DNA from: Schistosoma haematobium
Lineage: Eukaryota > Platyhelminthes > Trematoda > Strigeidida > Schistosomatidae
Reading direction: 5' to 3'
NCBI RefSeq assembly: GCF_000699445.3
Contig: NC_067198.1
Location: 38,043,523 to 38,107,522, forward strand
Length of the DNA: 64,000 nucleotides
Notes under the pieces: generated by a model
Told to the model about the DNA's origin: nothing
The model's input: the letters and a program-made list of their open reading frames with translations, nothing else
Databases searched by the model: none
Part shown: positions 22,813-35,155 of the stretch, one piece after another
Position numbering within the stretch: position 1 is the first letter of the stretch
How the letters are laid out: each line of letters starts with the position of its first letter
Made by a program: the position numbers and the translations under genes

Positions 22813-24622
22813 GTTATTATCAATAGTTTAGAACTTTTCACATGTAAAACTGTTACAATTGACTGTTGACGTTATATATTTTCATTATGTAGAAAATTCG
22901 CAAATATTTATCATTAAGTCCTCTACTTGATTACGGCAGATTTAGATATTACAAAAAATGGCACTCAAACGCGTAGAACCCCACAGTTGCCAAACAACAG
23001 ACGGAGGATGCAAGGGTAGTGATTATTGGGTAAGAATCAAAAATGTACAGAAAAACATAGGGATTTATCGTTACCATTATTTTTGGCTATAATATCATTG
23101 TAATCCAGTCAACCCTCATGCAGGCAAGTTATGCAACCGTCCAATCGTAGCATGTCACATTATTAAGTTTCTGACTGGACGGAATCTCCTCATTTTTAAT
23201 CGATTAACGGTCTTTAGATTTCTGAATATATAAAAGTGAACGGAGATTTATTCTACCAATTGTATAAGATATAAAATATTTATCAAAAGTCGCTTGATTT
23301 TCAACAGTTTGTCCATTGACTTCAGTTTATACTGACACGTCGTCCTATTTTAGACTCGTCAGCTTGATGTGTCTGTATCCCGGCGTTTAAATTATTTCCT
23401 GGACTTAAACCTAGAAACATCTAGCTGACAAACCTCAAATATAATGAAACGCATGCCCTGGCTTCTACTGCTAGTCACTTTTCATCTATTTTTATATTAA
23501 CTTGTGTCGTAATGGCCATGTCGAAGCTTTCCTCACAAGATGCATAAATGCCAGATGAGACTAATCGATTGTAGTCCTGAATATCAATGGGAAAATTTAA
23601 ATAACCAATACATATGAATTCACTTTAAACTACTTTTTTTAAACAATTTCATCAATCAGCTAGAAAATTATTCAGAATCCGTTTCAGTGTTGTGTTCGTG
23701 TGACTATGTACATGTATTTTTATGAACAACAAGAAGTTTAGCCACTTTTTTTCCCTTAGCAATTAACAAATTTACCTAAACATATGTTGACATGTGGTTT
23801 TAAGCCAGATTTCTAAAGCACAATATAAAGACAGTAATTGATTTTACTGACATGGGAGAAGTTGTAAAAAAACCCAATAACCTTGACCTAATAAATGTAA
23901 AAGAATGTGATAATCAAATAATTTGAATAATGATTGGTTCTGTGAAATTATTGAATGAAAGTTGTTTTTATTGAAGTGAATTTTATATCTTCAACATTTG
24001 TTTCATTTTCAAGTATAAACAGGATTTATGACTGATCAAGTAACTGATCTACAAACCTGAACGTTATTATGATAGTTACCAATAGTCACCCATTTATAGC
24101 ATTATCTATACACTTATTAAAAAAAATACCATTTATCTTGGCCTAATTTCGTGTAACCTTCTCGTTTATAAATGACTGATGATTGATACATTATGTGGGA
24201 CTAATATTTGTCGATCGATATTCATCAAGACATATCGTTAGATGAGTAAAATATGAACACTCTCTAGTGCATTATAAATTGTGTAATAACAAATGCTGTT
24301 CACTATGTAATAGCAGTCAAATATCCCATTTTTTTTAAAGCTGATCCAATTCAAACGGTTAAGTTGTAGTACGTTCATTAGTCTATATGACTGATCATTG
24401 AGTTCATCTTGTTTTGATGATAATTAAATGGAAGTAATTATCAGATAGATCCATACCTAGGTCGACAAAATTTCATCAACACCTTAAATATCACTCATTA
24501 CATTACATTACAAAGTAAGCAGTAAATTTTTTTATTCGCGAATATTGTCGAGTAAGAAAAAATACCATATGACATAATCAAATTATAATTTCCGTATTGG
24601 AAATGTTGAAATCATTGTTTGT
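22813..24622. other. No supported gene (22813-23334, 23621-24622)
   Basis: The longest repeat-poor stretch on the left half. No motif or duplicated block was recognised. Confidence 0.55.
23335..23620. repeat. B-type hammerhead repeat, degenerate
   Basis: It has diverged minus and plus parts (GACTCGTCAGC; AGCTGACAAACC). Both ribozyme cores are ruined. Confidence 0.6.
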
Positions 24623-25320
24623 TTCAATGGTTGAGATCATGAGTCAATTCAAGCTAGACCATCATGGGAAACCTGGATGCACTGGACAGCCGTTTTGTCC
24701 TATTATGGGTCTACTCAACAGTGCACATCTACGATCCCGCGCGCGAACACTTAACCTCTAGACCATTGAGCTGGTGACTAACGGTGTTCATGTCTAACTT
24801 CAACCAACCCATTTTATCGAGGTCCTGGGTTCGAATCTCGCGGGGTGCGGGATCGTGGATGCGTACTGCTGAGGAGGTCCGCGTGACTATCGTAACCAAT
24901 GGTTGGGGACTCTTGGTGACATGGCTCAGAATCGATCACAATGGCGTCGGTGTATACACTCCCTGTCTTCCCTTAAACTAAGAGATTAAAATCGCTTCAT
25001 ATCTTTCCTTCTACGAACCAATTCTTTCTTCTTGTACTATATCTCTATATGCAATCTTTCTCTTATATATTACTACCTTTGACCTAACCACTGCTATGAA
25101 TCCGGTGTTCATCTTGTCGTGCTGATGCGGTATGGCAACCTGGACCGATGCACATATGTGCCTGGTCCTACGTTGTAGCTGACTGACTGCTGAGGAGTCC
25201 CACACTAGGACGAAACGGCCATCTAGTGCTTCCAGGTTTTCTATGGTGGTATAGCTTCAATTGACTCATGATTTCAATCAGTGAAATTTCCAAAAATCTT
25301 CACAAAACCCCTTCTGATAA
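24623..25320. repeat. A-type hammerhead repeat, head-to-head pair, plus copy split by an insertion
   Basis: Minus 24623-24820; plus 24821-24876 continuing at 25198-25320. Without the insertion the plus ribozyme would have had all its core elements. Confidence 0.8.
24877..25185 (+). mobile_element. 309-bp insertion with (TGAC)n end splitting a hammerhead repeat
   Basis: The 12-bp string ACTGCTGAGGAG occurs on both sides (24865-24876, 25186-25197) and the insert ends GCTGACTGACTG, like a LINE 3' tail. Its body has no frame that I recognise. It splits the ribozyme core of the + A-type copy between CTGAGGAG and TCCC. Confidence 0.8.
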
Positions 25321-25749
25321 ACTTAAGGACATTCGTTATGTGTGACACAATACTATAGTTTTGTGATTTTAAGTGTTAAAAATCTAACAACTACTTTATC
25401 GGTCTCATTAGGATCCTATTTGACAAATCAATGTTCAAAAAAGAACTTAACATTAAGTTTGACTAGTATTACCCATTTAAACTTACTAATATGGAAACTG
25501 ATAAGATACCATATAGTCGAATATTAACTCATTGAAAAAATCAATGAAAAAGAATAGTTAAAAACAATGGCATTCTAGAATATTTGAAGACATTAACTAT
25601 ATGTAATCATCAGAAATCAATTTGAGGTATTATAACTTACATTATTTGATAAATGGAATACACCCATTAAGATATTATATAAGAAAAATTAGTTCATCGA
25701 AGAGTTCTCTTCTCGTCAAATTCATTTTCAAAGTGGTACAATCGCTTTG

Positions 25750-26135
25750 AAACAAAGATGGATAGGGGTTAGCAGTGGAATTCAAGACACATGTTTCGTC
25801 CTATTTGGGACTCGTCAACTGGATGTACCTTCATTCCAGAGTTGATGTTCATTCTGGGACTCGAGCCCAGTACTCTTCGCTTCAAACGTCACCGCGTTAT
25901 CCACTTAGCTACTGAGTCCTGATAGACAATTGCTTGTGCAATGAGCGTGAAGTTTAAATTCACTTGGTGTTGTTTTACTTGTACACCCAGCTGAAGAGTC
26001 GAAAATAGGACGAAACACGCGTCCTGGATTCTACTGTTAGCCACTATCTATATTTCCTTATATGCCAACATGAGACTGATCAACTGCAGTCCTAAATAAC
26101 AATGGGAAGATACAAGTAAAAAAACACCAAGTGAA
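25750..26135. repeat. B-type hammerhead repeat, inverted pair
   Basis: The minus part (25750-25980) keeps the B box (GGGCTCGAGTCCC on its strand) and A box TAGCTAAGTGG. The plus part carries the best B-type ribozyme. Confidence 0.82.
25987..26027 (+). ncRNA. Hammerhead ribozyme, B-type (Smα class), best copy
   Basis: CCAG (25987) pairs with CTGG (26024-26027). The core is CTGAAGA, then a short stem II GTC/GAC, GAAAC and the site GTC with predicted cleavage after 26023. Matches my memory of the published schistosome hammerhead, except for the base at the free core position and a shorter stem II. Confidence 0.72.
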
Positions 26136-26390
26136 TCTCTTCGAAAATCAATTCACCGAAAAGAGAACTCTTCGTTAAATTAATCTTTTTTATTATTTAA
26201 TAAGACACTTAGAACTTTACTATGAAACCTATTTTTATTAGTATAAAATTCAACAATCCGATATGATGACATTTATTAAACATTAAAATATTCTATGTGA
26301 TTTGGAAAGAATGTAATGTACAATCCTGTAAAGAATTCTTTACCACCCAGATGGTTTTACAATTTAGACGAGTAAAAGACATCCGACACA

Positions 26391-28235
26391 ATTAGTCTCT
26401 TTGATAAATTACGATAATACAATAAAAAGACGAAGGTTATTTATCAGAGTTATGTGATATATTTGCGCAATACATTTCGAACAATCTGATCACACATATA
26501 CTTGTTAAGATATTTTGTATGAAAAATAAAGGTTAACTAGACAAATTAGAAGGATAAAGGAAGCAAAACTAATAATGAAATACACAAGAACAGTATTTAG
26601 ACCACGCTGGATAACAAATCAGTATTACTAAAATAGGTTAAGTGTAAGAACGAAATGTTTTTGAACACATAAAGGAGGTTTTGGTTTTTGTATATTCAGG
26701 GCTTCAATGTACCTTAATATAAGCCGTTGAAAGCTTATGCGCAAAACTATAAAAGCTGACCGGATATCAATCTTATGACCGGTTTCAACCAAATGTTTCA
26801 CAATGAAGATTTCTGTTTATCCTGTCATCCTATTTGATCATTGGAATCCATTTGTTTTTTGCAGCCGTTTAGGTATGTGTTCATCCTCATTTACGTGCAG
26901 CTCATGATTGCTCCTCCTTATGTACGTGTTACTGCACACACATCTAAATTGATAGACGCAGTGGGGTGTGTAACAATTGCTTACATACTGTTTTTGGGTT
27001 TGTGGTGAAACATAGACCTTGAATTTCCAATAATGATGAGTTGGGCTGCATAAAATATCTTATTGATTGCTAATTTAAGTCTCCGTTACAACATGAGACC
27101 GTTTGAGTCAATTCTAAATGTTAAAGTAATGTAGGCTCGCCTTTTGCGTGCCAAAGACGTCATAGGTCTCATCGTATTGCAATCTTCTCAACGGCTTATA
27201 AACTTCAGTGGATAGTCGTTATTCATTAATATTTCCCTTAAGAGCTTCATATCTCCTTCAATAGTATCACTAGTACAAATATGACTGATCCTACTGAATA
27301 GGACTTTTATTAACCCACGTTCGTAATGGATTGGAAAATGACTATGAAAATTAAGATTTTATCCTATTTGTGTCATCTTTATATATACAGAAAGTGTGAC
27401 GAGACCATAGTCTCTCCTACTGATCAGTATATCTAGAAAAGGAAGCTGATTATTCCTCTCTTCTTCACACTTAAATGAAATATGCTTTTGACTTGTGTTG
27501 AGTTCATTTAAAAAGCTGTTCACATCTTCACTCTTATCACTTATGATTATGATCCCATTCACATACCGCTTATACAGACACACCTTTCGAATTGAGTCTT
27601 CAGCTAGATTTTCCACATATACCAACAATGATCCTAAAGAGCTACCCATAACTACGCCATCAATCTGTCTAAAATCCCCACCCTCAAAAGTGAAATTCAC
27701 ATTGTCCGCATATAATAATAACAATAATAAATCTTTAAGAGCTTTTTCAGAAAATGGTAATGAAAGGTTATTTAACGAGGTATAATCACACAACATATTG
27801 ATAGTCTCCTTAAAAGGTACATTTGTAGATACTGTTTACATCAAAGGAGCAGATTGTTTTAGCTTTTCTATTCATATCCATTAACTACTTAATTAATCCA
27901 AATAACTCTTTCAAAGAATACTTACATACTTGATTTCGGATATGGTTTAATACTTTTGTCAACTATTTTGCAAGATTACATATAGTTAATCAACATATTG
28001 ATAGAATTGAATGTAAAGGGTTATTGGGCTTATGAATTTTGTTGTTGTTCATATAAATTAGGATACATTAAACCCATAAATTTTAATAAATGAAATTCCT
28101 CTTCATTATTAACATTCATTAAATTCGAATTGATTTTCCTTTCTAATTTATATAAATCATCAGAGTCACTTTCAGCCATAAATTTGCTTTCATCACTGAG
28201 AATGGATTCCATTTTGACGAATAAACAATACAATA
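26391..28235 (-). mobile_element. Penelope-like element, degenerate, 3' two thirds
   Basis: Minus-strand pieces in order are: MESILSDESKFMAESDSDDL and SMYPNLY-like text (28235-28030); then MLCDYTSLNNLSLPFSEKAL and FEGGDFRQIDGVVMGS (27796-27600); then YVNGIIIISDKSEDV and LPFLDILISRRDYG (27550-27380); and last SRISHICTSDTIEGDMKLLR (27330-27230). This is Penelope-like reverse transcriptase. The active site reads YVNG instead of YVDD, so it is dead. The segment between 27800 and 28030 is disrupted. The 3' terminal region at 26391-26490 recurs elsewhere in the window. Confidence 0.85.
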
Positions 28236-28284
28236 GAGGATAAATTAGTGACATATCTATCAGAATTGATTGGGAATGCATTAA

Positions 28285-28333
28285 AATGAATATTATTATT
28301 ATCATTACTACTATTATTATTATTATTATTATA
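28285..28333 (+). repeat. (ATT)n microsatellite
   Basis: ATT repeats next to the 5' side of the Penelope-like remnant. Confidence 0.85.
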
Positions 28334-28427
28334 ACAGCAAAATTTTTCTACCTTTTTTCTGATCTCTTCTCCCGTTTTCAAAATAACATTGATGAGATTG
28401 ATATAACAAATTATAGACATTTCTATC

Positions 28428-28545
28428 AGATGGGTTTTGTGGATATTATAGTAATTTCAATGGTTAAGAACGGCCGTCCAGTGCTTGCAGGTTTTCCATG
28501 ATGGTCTAGCTTCAACTGACTCATGATCTTAACCGTTGAAATTAT
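28428..28545. repeat. A-type hammerhead repeat, minimal inverted pair
   Basis: Only the outer ends remain (minus 28428-28468, plus 28469-28545), meeting at AACGGCCGTCC. The promoter is missing. Confidence 0.65.
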
Positions 28546-28884
28546 AGACATTTCTGTTAATTCAGGCAAATGCATGAGTATACAGTTCGAATTAAATTGG
28601 TCAATTTATCATGGCAATTATCTATATAGAATATTATCAGTTGAATAAGATTTGGAATATTTGTTTGTCATTTTACATGAACATAAATTCTTACAAAGCT
28701 GATTCGGAAATATGTGACAACCGTAACAACAATGCTTCATTAAAACTTTTTTTTAGAAAAAATACTTCATTTCTACAGAATCTATCACAATTTATTTTTT
28801 TTTAAAACCAGTGAAACTGAAAGGATAGTTATTACTACACTCTTTATCTGCTGGTTCTCTTTAAAAGATTCATTTATACAGTAG

Positions 28885-29240
28885 AATTGGTCGAATTCAT
28901 GAGTCGATTAAAGCTATATAACCATAGAAAACCTGGAAGCACTCGATGGCCGTTTCGTTCGAGTATGGGACTCAGCAGTGTTGATTGGTTGAAGTTTGAC
29001 ATTAACACCATAGGACACCGGTTCAGTGGTCTAGAGGTTAAGTATGCGTGCACGAGACCGAAGATCTTGAGTTCGATTCCCGTGGGTGGGATCGTGGATG
29101 AGCACTTCTGAGGAGTCCCACACTAAAACGAAACAGCCGTCTAATGCTTTCAAGTTTTCCATGGTGATCTCGCTTTGATCACCTTATGAATTCAACTACC
29201 AAAATCACTACAATCTCTACAAAATCTCATTTCTGACAGT
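28885..29240. repeat. A-type hammerhead repeat, head-to-head pair
   Basis: Minus 28885-28980 and plus 28981-29240 with A box GGTTCAGTGG and B box GAGTTCGATTCCC. CTGAGGA and GAAAC remain but the stems are weak. Confidence 0.75.
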
Positions 29241-29401
29241 AGAATTAACTAGGATTGTAGTTCATTATGTCATCTATATTAACATTTTTTTCTCTTTTTT
29301 ACTATTGAAATAATTCCTTTTTTAAGCGAATTTTCATGTTCTTTTGTGTTTTCTCTTAGCCAAAAAAGCTCATCTTCACCAATAAAATAATAAATTAAAT
29401 A

Positions 29402-29620
29402 TCACAGATTGAAATCATGAGTCAATTGAAGCCAGATCACCATGGAAAACCTGGAAGCACTGGACGGCCGTTTCGTTCTAGTATGGGACTCCTCAGCAGC
29501 GCGCACCCACGATTCCGCACCCCGCGAGATTCGAACCCAGGACCTCTCAGTCTCTAGCTTCAATTGACTCATGATTTCAATCTGTCAAATTTCTAAAATC
29601 TCCACAAACCCCTTCTGATA
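29402..29620. repeat. A-type hammerhead repeat, inverted pair
   Basis: Minus 29402-29550 carries the near-intact ribozyme at 29457 and B box GGGTTCGAATCTC. 29551-29620 is plus tail. Confidence 0.78.
29457..29502 (-). ncRNA. Hammerhead ribozyme, near-intact (A-type)
   Basis: The core CTGAGGA and GAAAC are kept, and GTC precedes CAGTGC. Stem I GCGCTG/CAGTGC pairs with one wobble. Stem II has one mismatch (GTCC/GAAC). Confidence 0.7.
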
Positions 29621-31129
29621 AAATCCAATATCATTAAAAACTTATGCAATAAAATAAACTTCTATTCAATTAAAAGTGGATAGACTTTTTATAAGTAGTA
29701 ATACCTGTATATGACTTTTACTTAAATCTTACAAATGCAATTAAATATAATAGTCTATAATGACACTACAATCTAATTCATACAGTTGCAAATATATCCT
29801 GTGGACCAGATATTGTTCAGGCTTGTATACAACCTGAACAAGATATCTCAACCATGTGACGTGCAACTACACAGTCCTAAGATCCCTAGCGAAATAATGA
29901 CTGTATGATAGACATTAATATACAATTTAATCTGAATGGCAATAAAGATTTATATGAAAAACTCTATGAAATTAAAACTATTAACATCAAGATATTAAAG
30001 ATTGAATTAAATAAACCATATTCTCAAATTGATAACATTTAGGATACTTGAATTAATGAAGCGATTGCCATTAATCATTAGTCTATTACAGGTACGTTAA
30101 GATGGTATTGTAGTAATCGATAAAAAAAAATAGAAGAACATGGATCATGTTTAACTCACGTTTCAAAAATATAAATTTTCTATTACCATTAACTTATCTT
30201 TTGATATCAGTTCAAACACTTTCGATCTAATCACTAGAGTATGTAAGCATTATTACATTAATAAACAACTTCAACATAACAACAAGATGATTAAGGTAAG
30301 TAAAGCAATATTTGAAAATATTTTTCGAATTATAGATTAACAAAACACAAACATTGTTCATATTAGGAAAGTTTTGCTGTATTAACTATTTCAGAATTTG
30401 ATCAAATCATTTAATTCATTTTTGTATTGATTGTTTGAATCTTCTCATTGAGTGAATATCAACTTCGTGATGTAGGAACAACATCCAGCTGACAAGTTCC
30501 AAATAGAACATAACGCGAGTCCTGCATTCCACTACTAGCCACCATCCATCTCTACTTATTGATTACATTGTTTCTCTTTTCTTTTAAACTACTACCCCCA
30601 CAACAAAATCATACGGTTTTAAGTCAAACAATTAAAAAAAACCTGTTTAATGATAAGTCGACGGCTGATATTGATAATGTCTTGATGTATTAAAGTTAAT
30701 ATTCCTAACAAAAATAAATAAATAAAACTTTATGAATCTTTTACCAGACACCAACTATCAATCTCCTGTACCCAAACGAAACTATATATATGATAATCTA
30801 TCATACTTTGCTAAAATCACCATTTTTTTAAAAAAAACGAATTTTTTATAGTTCTTCTTCAAGTCACAAATCGTTTCCCACATTCCATTGTTATTTCGAC
30901 CTAGATACATTTTCCCATGACTTCTTCAAGTGAATCCATCAAATTAAATATGTCAAAAGAAAAAGAAATTATCCTATTCATATTTTGAAATAATAATAAT
31001 AAGATCCTCAGTGGGTTACGTACAAATAATTAGATTAATTCTCTGTGGATAATATATGATCATATTACTCACTATAATAATTTATACGATATTATTATTA
31101 GTTAGCCTAGTTTACCCAATTTATTATTT
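29621..31129. other. No supported gene apart from a B-type fragment
   Basis: 29621-30417 and 30563-31129 are AT-rich and look unique within the window. Confidence 0.55.
30418..30562. repeat. B-type hammerhead repeat, fragment
   Basis: Short minus tail and plus ribozyme region (AGCTGACAAGTTCC, ATAAC). The core is dead. Confidence 0.65.
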
Positions 31130-31500
31130 TTTTAAAATACAAATTTCAATAGTTGAGATAATGAGCCAATTAAAGCTAGACCACCATGGAAAATATAGAA
31201 GCACTGGACGGCCGTTCCATCATATTGTGGGACTCCTCAGCAGTGCACATCCACGATCCCGCAGCGCAAGATTCGAACCCAGGATCTGGTGGTCTTGCGT
31301 GCGGACGCTTAACCGCTAGACCACTCAGCCGGTCGACATCCAACGGTGTTAATGTCTAACTTCAACCGAAAATTATCAGTGATTGTTACAAATAGAATTT
31401 ATCCTTCTGTAATCTTCGTCTATGTATTGATTCGCTTTTAACTAATTAAACGCACAGAAAAAATAGCAGAGATTCTCCACCAGTGCTCTAGCTTCAATTG
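31130..31500 (-). repeat. A-type hammerhead repeat with long-head variant
   Basis: It has B box GGGTTCGAATCTT and A box-like CGGCTGAGTGG. The 115-bp long-head block is at 31370-31485. The ribozyme is lost at stem II and GAAAC (TGGAAC). Confidence 0.78.
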
Positions 31501-31524
31501 ACTCATGATCTCAACTATTAAATT

Positions 31525-32115
31525 TACCATAATATCCACAAAACGCAATCTAGTACAAATATTTAAAACATTGAATTTGTCACACAGATAACTTGTTAAA
31601 ATCATTTTCAGGGAAATGATTAAAAAATCTGATGATTATCCCAGTTGTCTACTTGAATGTAAGTAATTTAATAGTCAGTATTGTTTCATTTTGAAACATT
31701 GTTCAATGATTAGAATAATAGTTTAAAATGATTATCATCTTTGTTACCCTTGTTCAGTCCAATCAATTCGGAACTATATCTTAAGTATGATTATGGTATC
31801 TATAATTATTGATTTTCTTCTGACATGTTGATTGATTTCTTCTCTTCTTAACATTGTGTTTCCTTATTACATCTAACTGATATCGAGTTATACATAACGA
31901 TGATTATTTATTTTATGAAGAAATATATTCTGATATCTTCGTAAAGTTGATCAAATGAGTTAGGATATTCTTCAAGATGAAGTTATGAAATTGTGGAAGA
32001 GAAACTCGAAAAGAAAGTTGGATTCATAAATACATTTTGATACAATGAAGAGTAATTGAGTAATTTATTTTGCGGGGTGAGGGCGGGGGGGGGAATATAT
32101 TTGTTTCGATAATTA
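31525..32115 (-). repeat. 600-bp repeat, right copy of the inverted pair
   Basis: This is the reverse complement of 10548-11155 (GGATATTCTTCAAGATG, then TTTGCGGGGTGAGGGCGG). The two copies are 21 kb apart. Confidence 0.8.
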
Positions 32116-32127
32116 AAATAATTCCTT

Positions 32128-32310
32128 AATAGTTGGATTCATGAATTGATCTAGGCTAGACCACCATTGAAAATCTGGAAATACTGGATTACATTTTCGT
32201 CCTATTGTAGGACTCCTCAGTTCTTCCAGGTTTTCCATGGTGATCTAGCTTCAATTGACTCATAATTTCAAGCATTGTAATTACTACAATATCCTCTAAA
32301 TCGCCTTCTT
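32128..32310. repeat. A-type hammerhead repeat, short inverted pair
   Basis: Minus 32128-32220 and plus 32221-32310 without promoter. Confidence 0.68.
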
Positions 32311-32534
32311 TAATATTACATAAATTTCTACATAAGGTTTCTGGAAATCAAATAAATTAGTTTTATACCGTAATCATTTTGGTTAGTTTCTGATCATCTT
32401 CAAAATTGATCAAACAAATCAATTGAGAGAGAGCTTCTGAAATAAATAATTTATAAATTTACAAACTAATTTAATTTATCTGGTTAACTTCGATTGTTAC
32501 ATTTTTTTCTAGACTTCATGACATACTTGATTAT

Positions 32535-32955
32535 GACGTGGTATTTAATGCAATTAGTCCCTTTGATAAATTTCGTATACTAACGTTTATTGAGGCCTTA
32601 GCTATACGAACATTCAACCCCCCCTCTATGTATTCAAAAAACAGTTTTTTCTCACCTTAAACCTACCCTGGTACTATTATCTTATTATCCATAATGATGA
32701 GGTTTCAAATTGTTTTCACATTATTATTCTCTTTATTATCCTTGTTACCTGTTACCCTCCATTTCTAGTCTAGTTGACCTTTTATTCTTCAGATGTAAAT
32801 GTTCTTAACAAGTACATTATGTGTGATCAGACTAATCGAAATGTGTTGCGCTAATATCCCATCACATAGTTCTGATAATCTTCGTCTTTTTATTGCACTA
32901 TCGAGATGTGGTATTTGTTTCACGATCCCTTTTTATGCTCAGTATCAAAAATTAA
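32535..32955. repeat. Penelope-like terminal fragments in opposite orientation
   Basis: 32535-32580 is antisense (CAATTAGTCCCTTTGATAAA) and 32822-32955 is sense (TGTGTGATCAGACTAATCG, AATCTTCGTC) relative to the Penelope-like terminus. Unrelated AT-rich DNA lies between. Confidence 0.6.
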
Positions 32956-33175
32956 AAAAAAAAACATAATCTTTGAATCAAATTATATTTAATTCTGTCA
33001 AATACAAATTTATTAATTTTATTTAAAATGGGTTATATTTTTCGAAAATAGTCTAATAACATTCTAACGTTATTTTCTAATCTTATAGAAATAATCATAA
33101 TCAAACTAATCTCTCTGTGTTCTGTTATGAGGTTATGTGATTAATTTAAGATAAAAAGAAAGATTATTTCATTCA

Positions 33176-33590
33176 GAGAGGGGTTTTGTGAATATGATCG
33201 TAATTTTAATAGTTGAATTCATGAGTTAATTCGAGTTAAACCACCATAGAAAACCTGGAAGCACTGAACCACGGTTTCATCCTAGTATGGGACTCCTCAG
33301 CAGTGTGCATCCACGATCCTGTCCCGCGAGATTCGAAGCCAAGACTTATCAGTCTCAATTCTGTGGATTAGTTTAGGCTAGACATTAACACCGTTGGATG
33401 CCAACTGGCTCAGTTGTCTAGTGGTTAAGCGTTCGCGCTCGAGACTAATAGGTCTCGGGTTCGAATTTCGAGGGGCGGGATCGTGGATGCGCACTGTTGA
33501 CGAGTCCCATACTAGGATAAAACCGGCTTCCAGTACATCCAGGTTTTTCATGATGGTCTAGCTTCAGTTGACCCATGAATTCAGTATATA
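33176..33590. repeat. A-type hammerhead repeat, head-to-head pair
   Basis: Minus 33176-33357 with the ribozyme at 33261. Plus 33358-33590 with A box TGGCTCAGTTG, B box GGGTTCGAATTTC and core TTGACGA. Confidence 0.78.
33261..33306 (-). ncRNA. Hammerhead ribozyme, near-intact with GUU site (A-type)
   Basis: The core CTGAGGA and GAAAC are kept, with stem II GTCC/GGAT. Stem III is strengthened (ACC/GGT) and the cleavage triplet is GTT, which the NUH rule allows. Stem I ACACTG/CAGTGC has five pairs. Confidence 0.68.
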
Positions 33591-33709
33591 TATGTGACGA
33601 TAACGTTAACAGCAGAATTTCGGTCATCTCTACTGACTAGAAACATTCTAGTTCAAAGAGAGTAATTTGAATATATTTATGATGCCACGACATAGTGCGA
33701 CACCTGATA

Positions 33710-34010
33710 TTGTGGTATTGTGGTGTATGTTACTTATGTCGACAAACACAAGTAGTATGTAACGCTGATCAGAAGTGGAGTACTTAGCAGCAGAAAATTG
33801 TGAAGATCAAATTGAAGAGAACGGGAATGTAAACTGAGAATAATTTTATTAGAAATGAAAGAACGACGAAGTTTGAAACAATTGGTGGAAGATTTGAAAA
33901 TGAGGTATTTAATGTATGGTTTTTCAACTTTTATGAAAGAACCCTGCAATATTATATTGAATAATAAATTTCTTCTGCCCACCTGAGTGTTCATTCACTG
34001 CAGTATGACA
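33710..34010 (+). repeat. V repeat, copy 2
   Basis: It starts GTGGTGTATGTTACTTATGT. Homology to 18515-18815 is patchy over about 300 bp. Confidence 0.5.
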
Positions 34011-34221
34011 ACAAGCATAAGACTCAAATCAAAACATTTAATCGATTAAATCCAACTACCTAACACTAAACATAATACATCATAATGACAGGTAACTCCG
34101 TATGAGTTTAAACGAAATCATTGAACATGAGATTAGTTATTACCATGTAGCTCATCACTTGTAATTATCCTGTATAAAGAAAATCTAGGTTCTTGTAAGA
34201 GCATTTAATCATTTTCAATTG

Positions 34222-34340
34222 CGATCATGAACTGATTAATGTTAGACCACCTAGAAGTACTGGACGTCCGTTTCGTAATAGTATAGAACTCCTCAGCATT
34301 GATCGGTTCATAATCTCAATAAAAACAACTCCACAATCCT
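34222..34340 (-). repeat. A-type hammerhead repeat, fragment
   Basis: GATCATGAACTGATTAATGT to CTCCTCAGCA. Truncated before the promoter. Confidence 0.62.
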
Positions 34341-34744
34341 ACACTGATAGTTAGTCTTATTTGTTTTTACTAAATTTTACTTGTAAAATAATTTGGTTTA
34401 ATTCAGCTTTGATTAAATGTTCAATAGAACGTGATCTAATAAATTACAATGTCCATTTTAACTTTATTCAGTTTTAATGTTCTAACTTCATTCCTTTTAT
34501 GTTTATAGTTAATATAAATGTAAACCAAACCCTTACAATGTATCTTTCATATGTGCATGATGAGTTTAATCATTCATTTGGGCATTTTAATTAATTAAAT
34601 TATACTATTCTTTCTTATAGTTAAAGGAATAATAAAAGTGATTAATTATAACCTGTTCTGTTTGTTAATAAAACTTGGCTGAAATTTTCTAATTTTATGT
34701 GTATACATCATTGTTAGACTTTTTTTTGGTACATACAAAAACGC

Positions 34745-35155
34745 AGCCTACTTGAATATCTGGGCTACTTGTTCCTACCATTTAGATATTTCAAAAAGTT
34801 ATCTGTTTTCTTGTTTGTTTGCCTGTTTGTTTGTTTTAACACATTATTATGCCTATTAATCACATAACCTATTCAGGTATGTTTGTGAAACGTTTATGAC
34901 ATTTCGTTGTACAAGTTACAAAAGAGCCCAATCACAAACATCTTGGTTGCTGGCAATATGCATCGAAAACAATCTATATTATTTAGATGTCGATTGACTG
35001 GGCTGCTAACTGCTAACTGATGATCACTCAATATTTAACTCAAGGGTCGATCAATAAATATGAAACGGAAACTTGTTGAAATATTCTGTGCTGAGAATTC
35101 TATATTGTAGGAAAAATATAGTACTGAATAAAGCCACCAATAATAATAATAATAT
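34745..35155 (+). repeat. T repeat, copy 2
   Basis: It shares CCATTTAGATATTTCAA, AAACGGAAACTTGTTGAAAT and the end TGAATAAAGCCACC(AAT)n with the copy at 13955. The frame is broken. Confidence 0.65.

Noticed and set aside
28410..28560. AAATTATAGACATTTCT on both sides of the minimal A-type pair as a 17-bp target duplication
   Set aside because: Part of the string is also the normal end of A-type repeats (AAATTACTAAAATC-like), so the duplication cannot be separated from homology of the ends.
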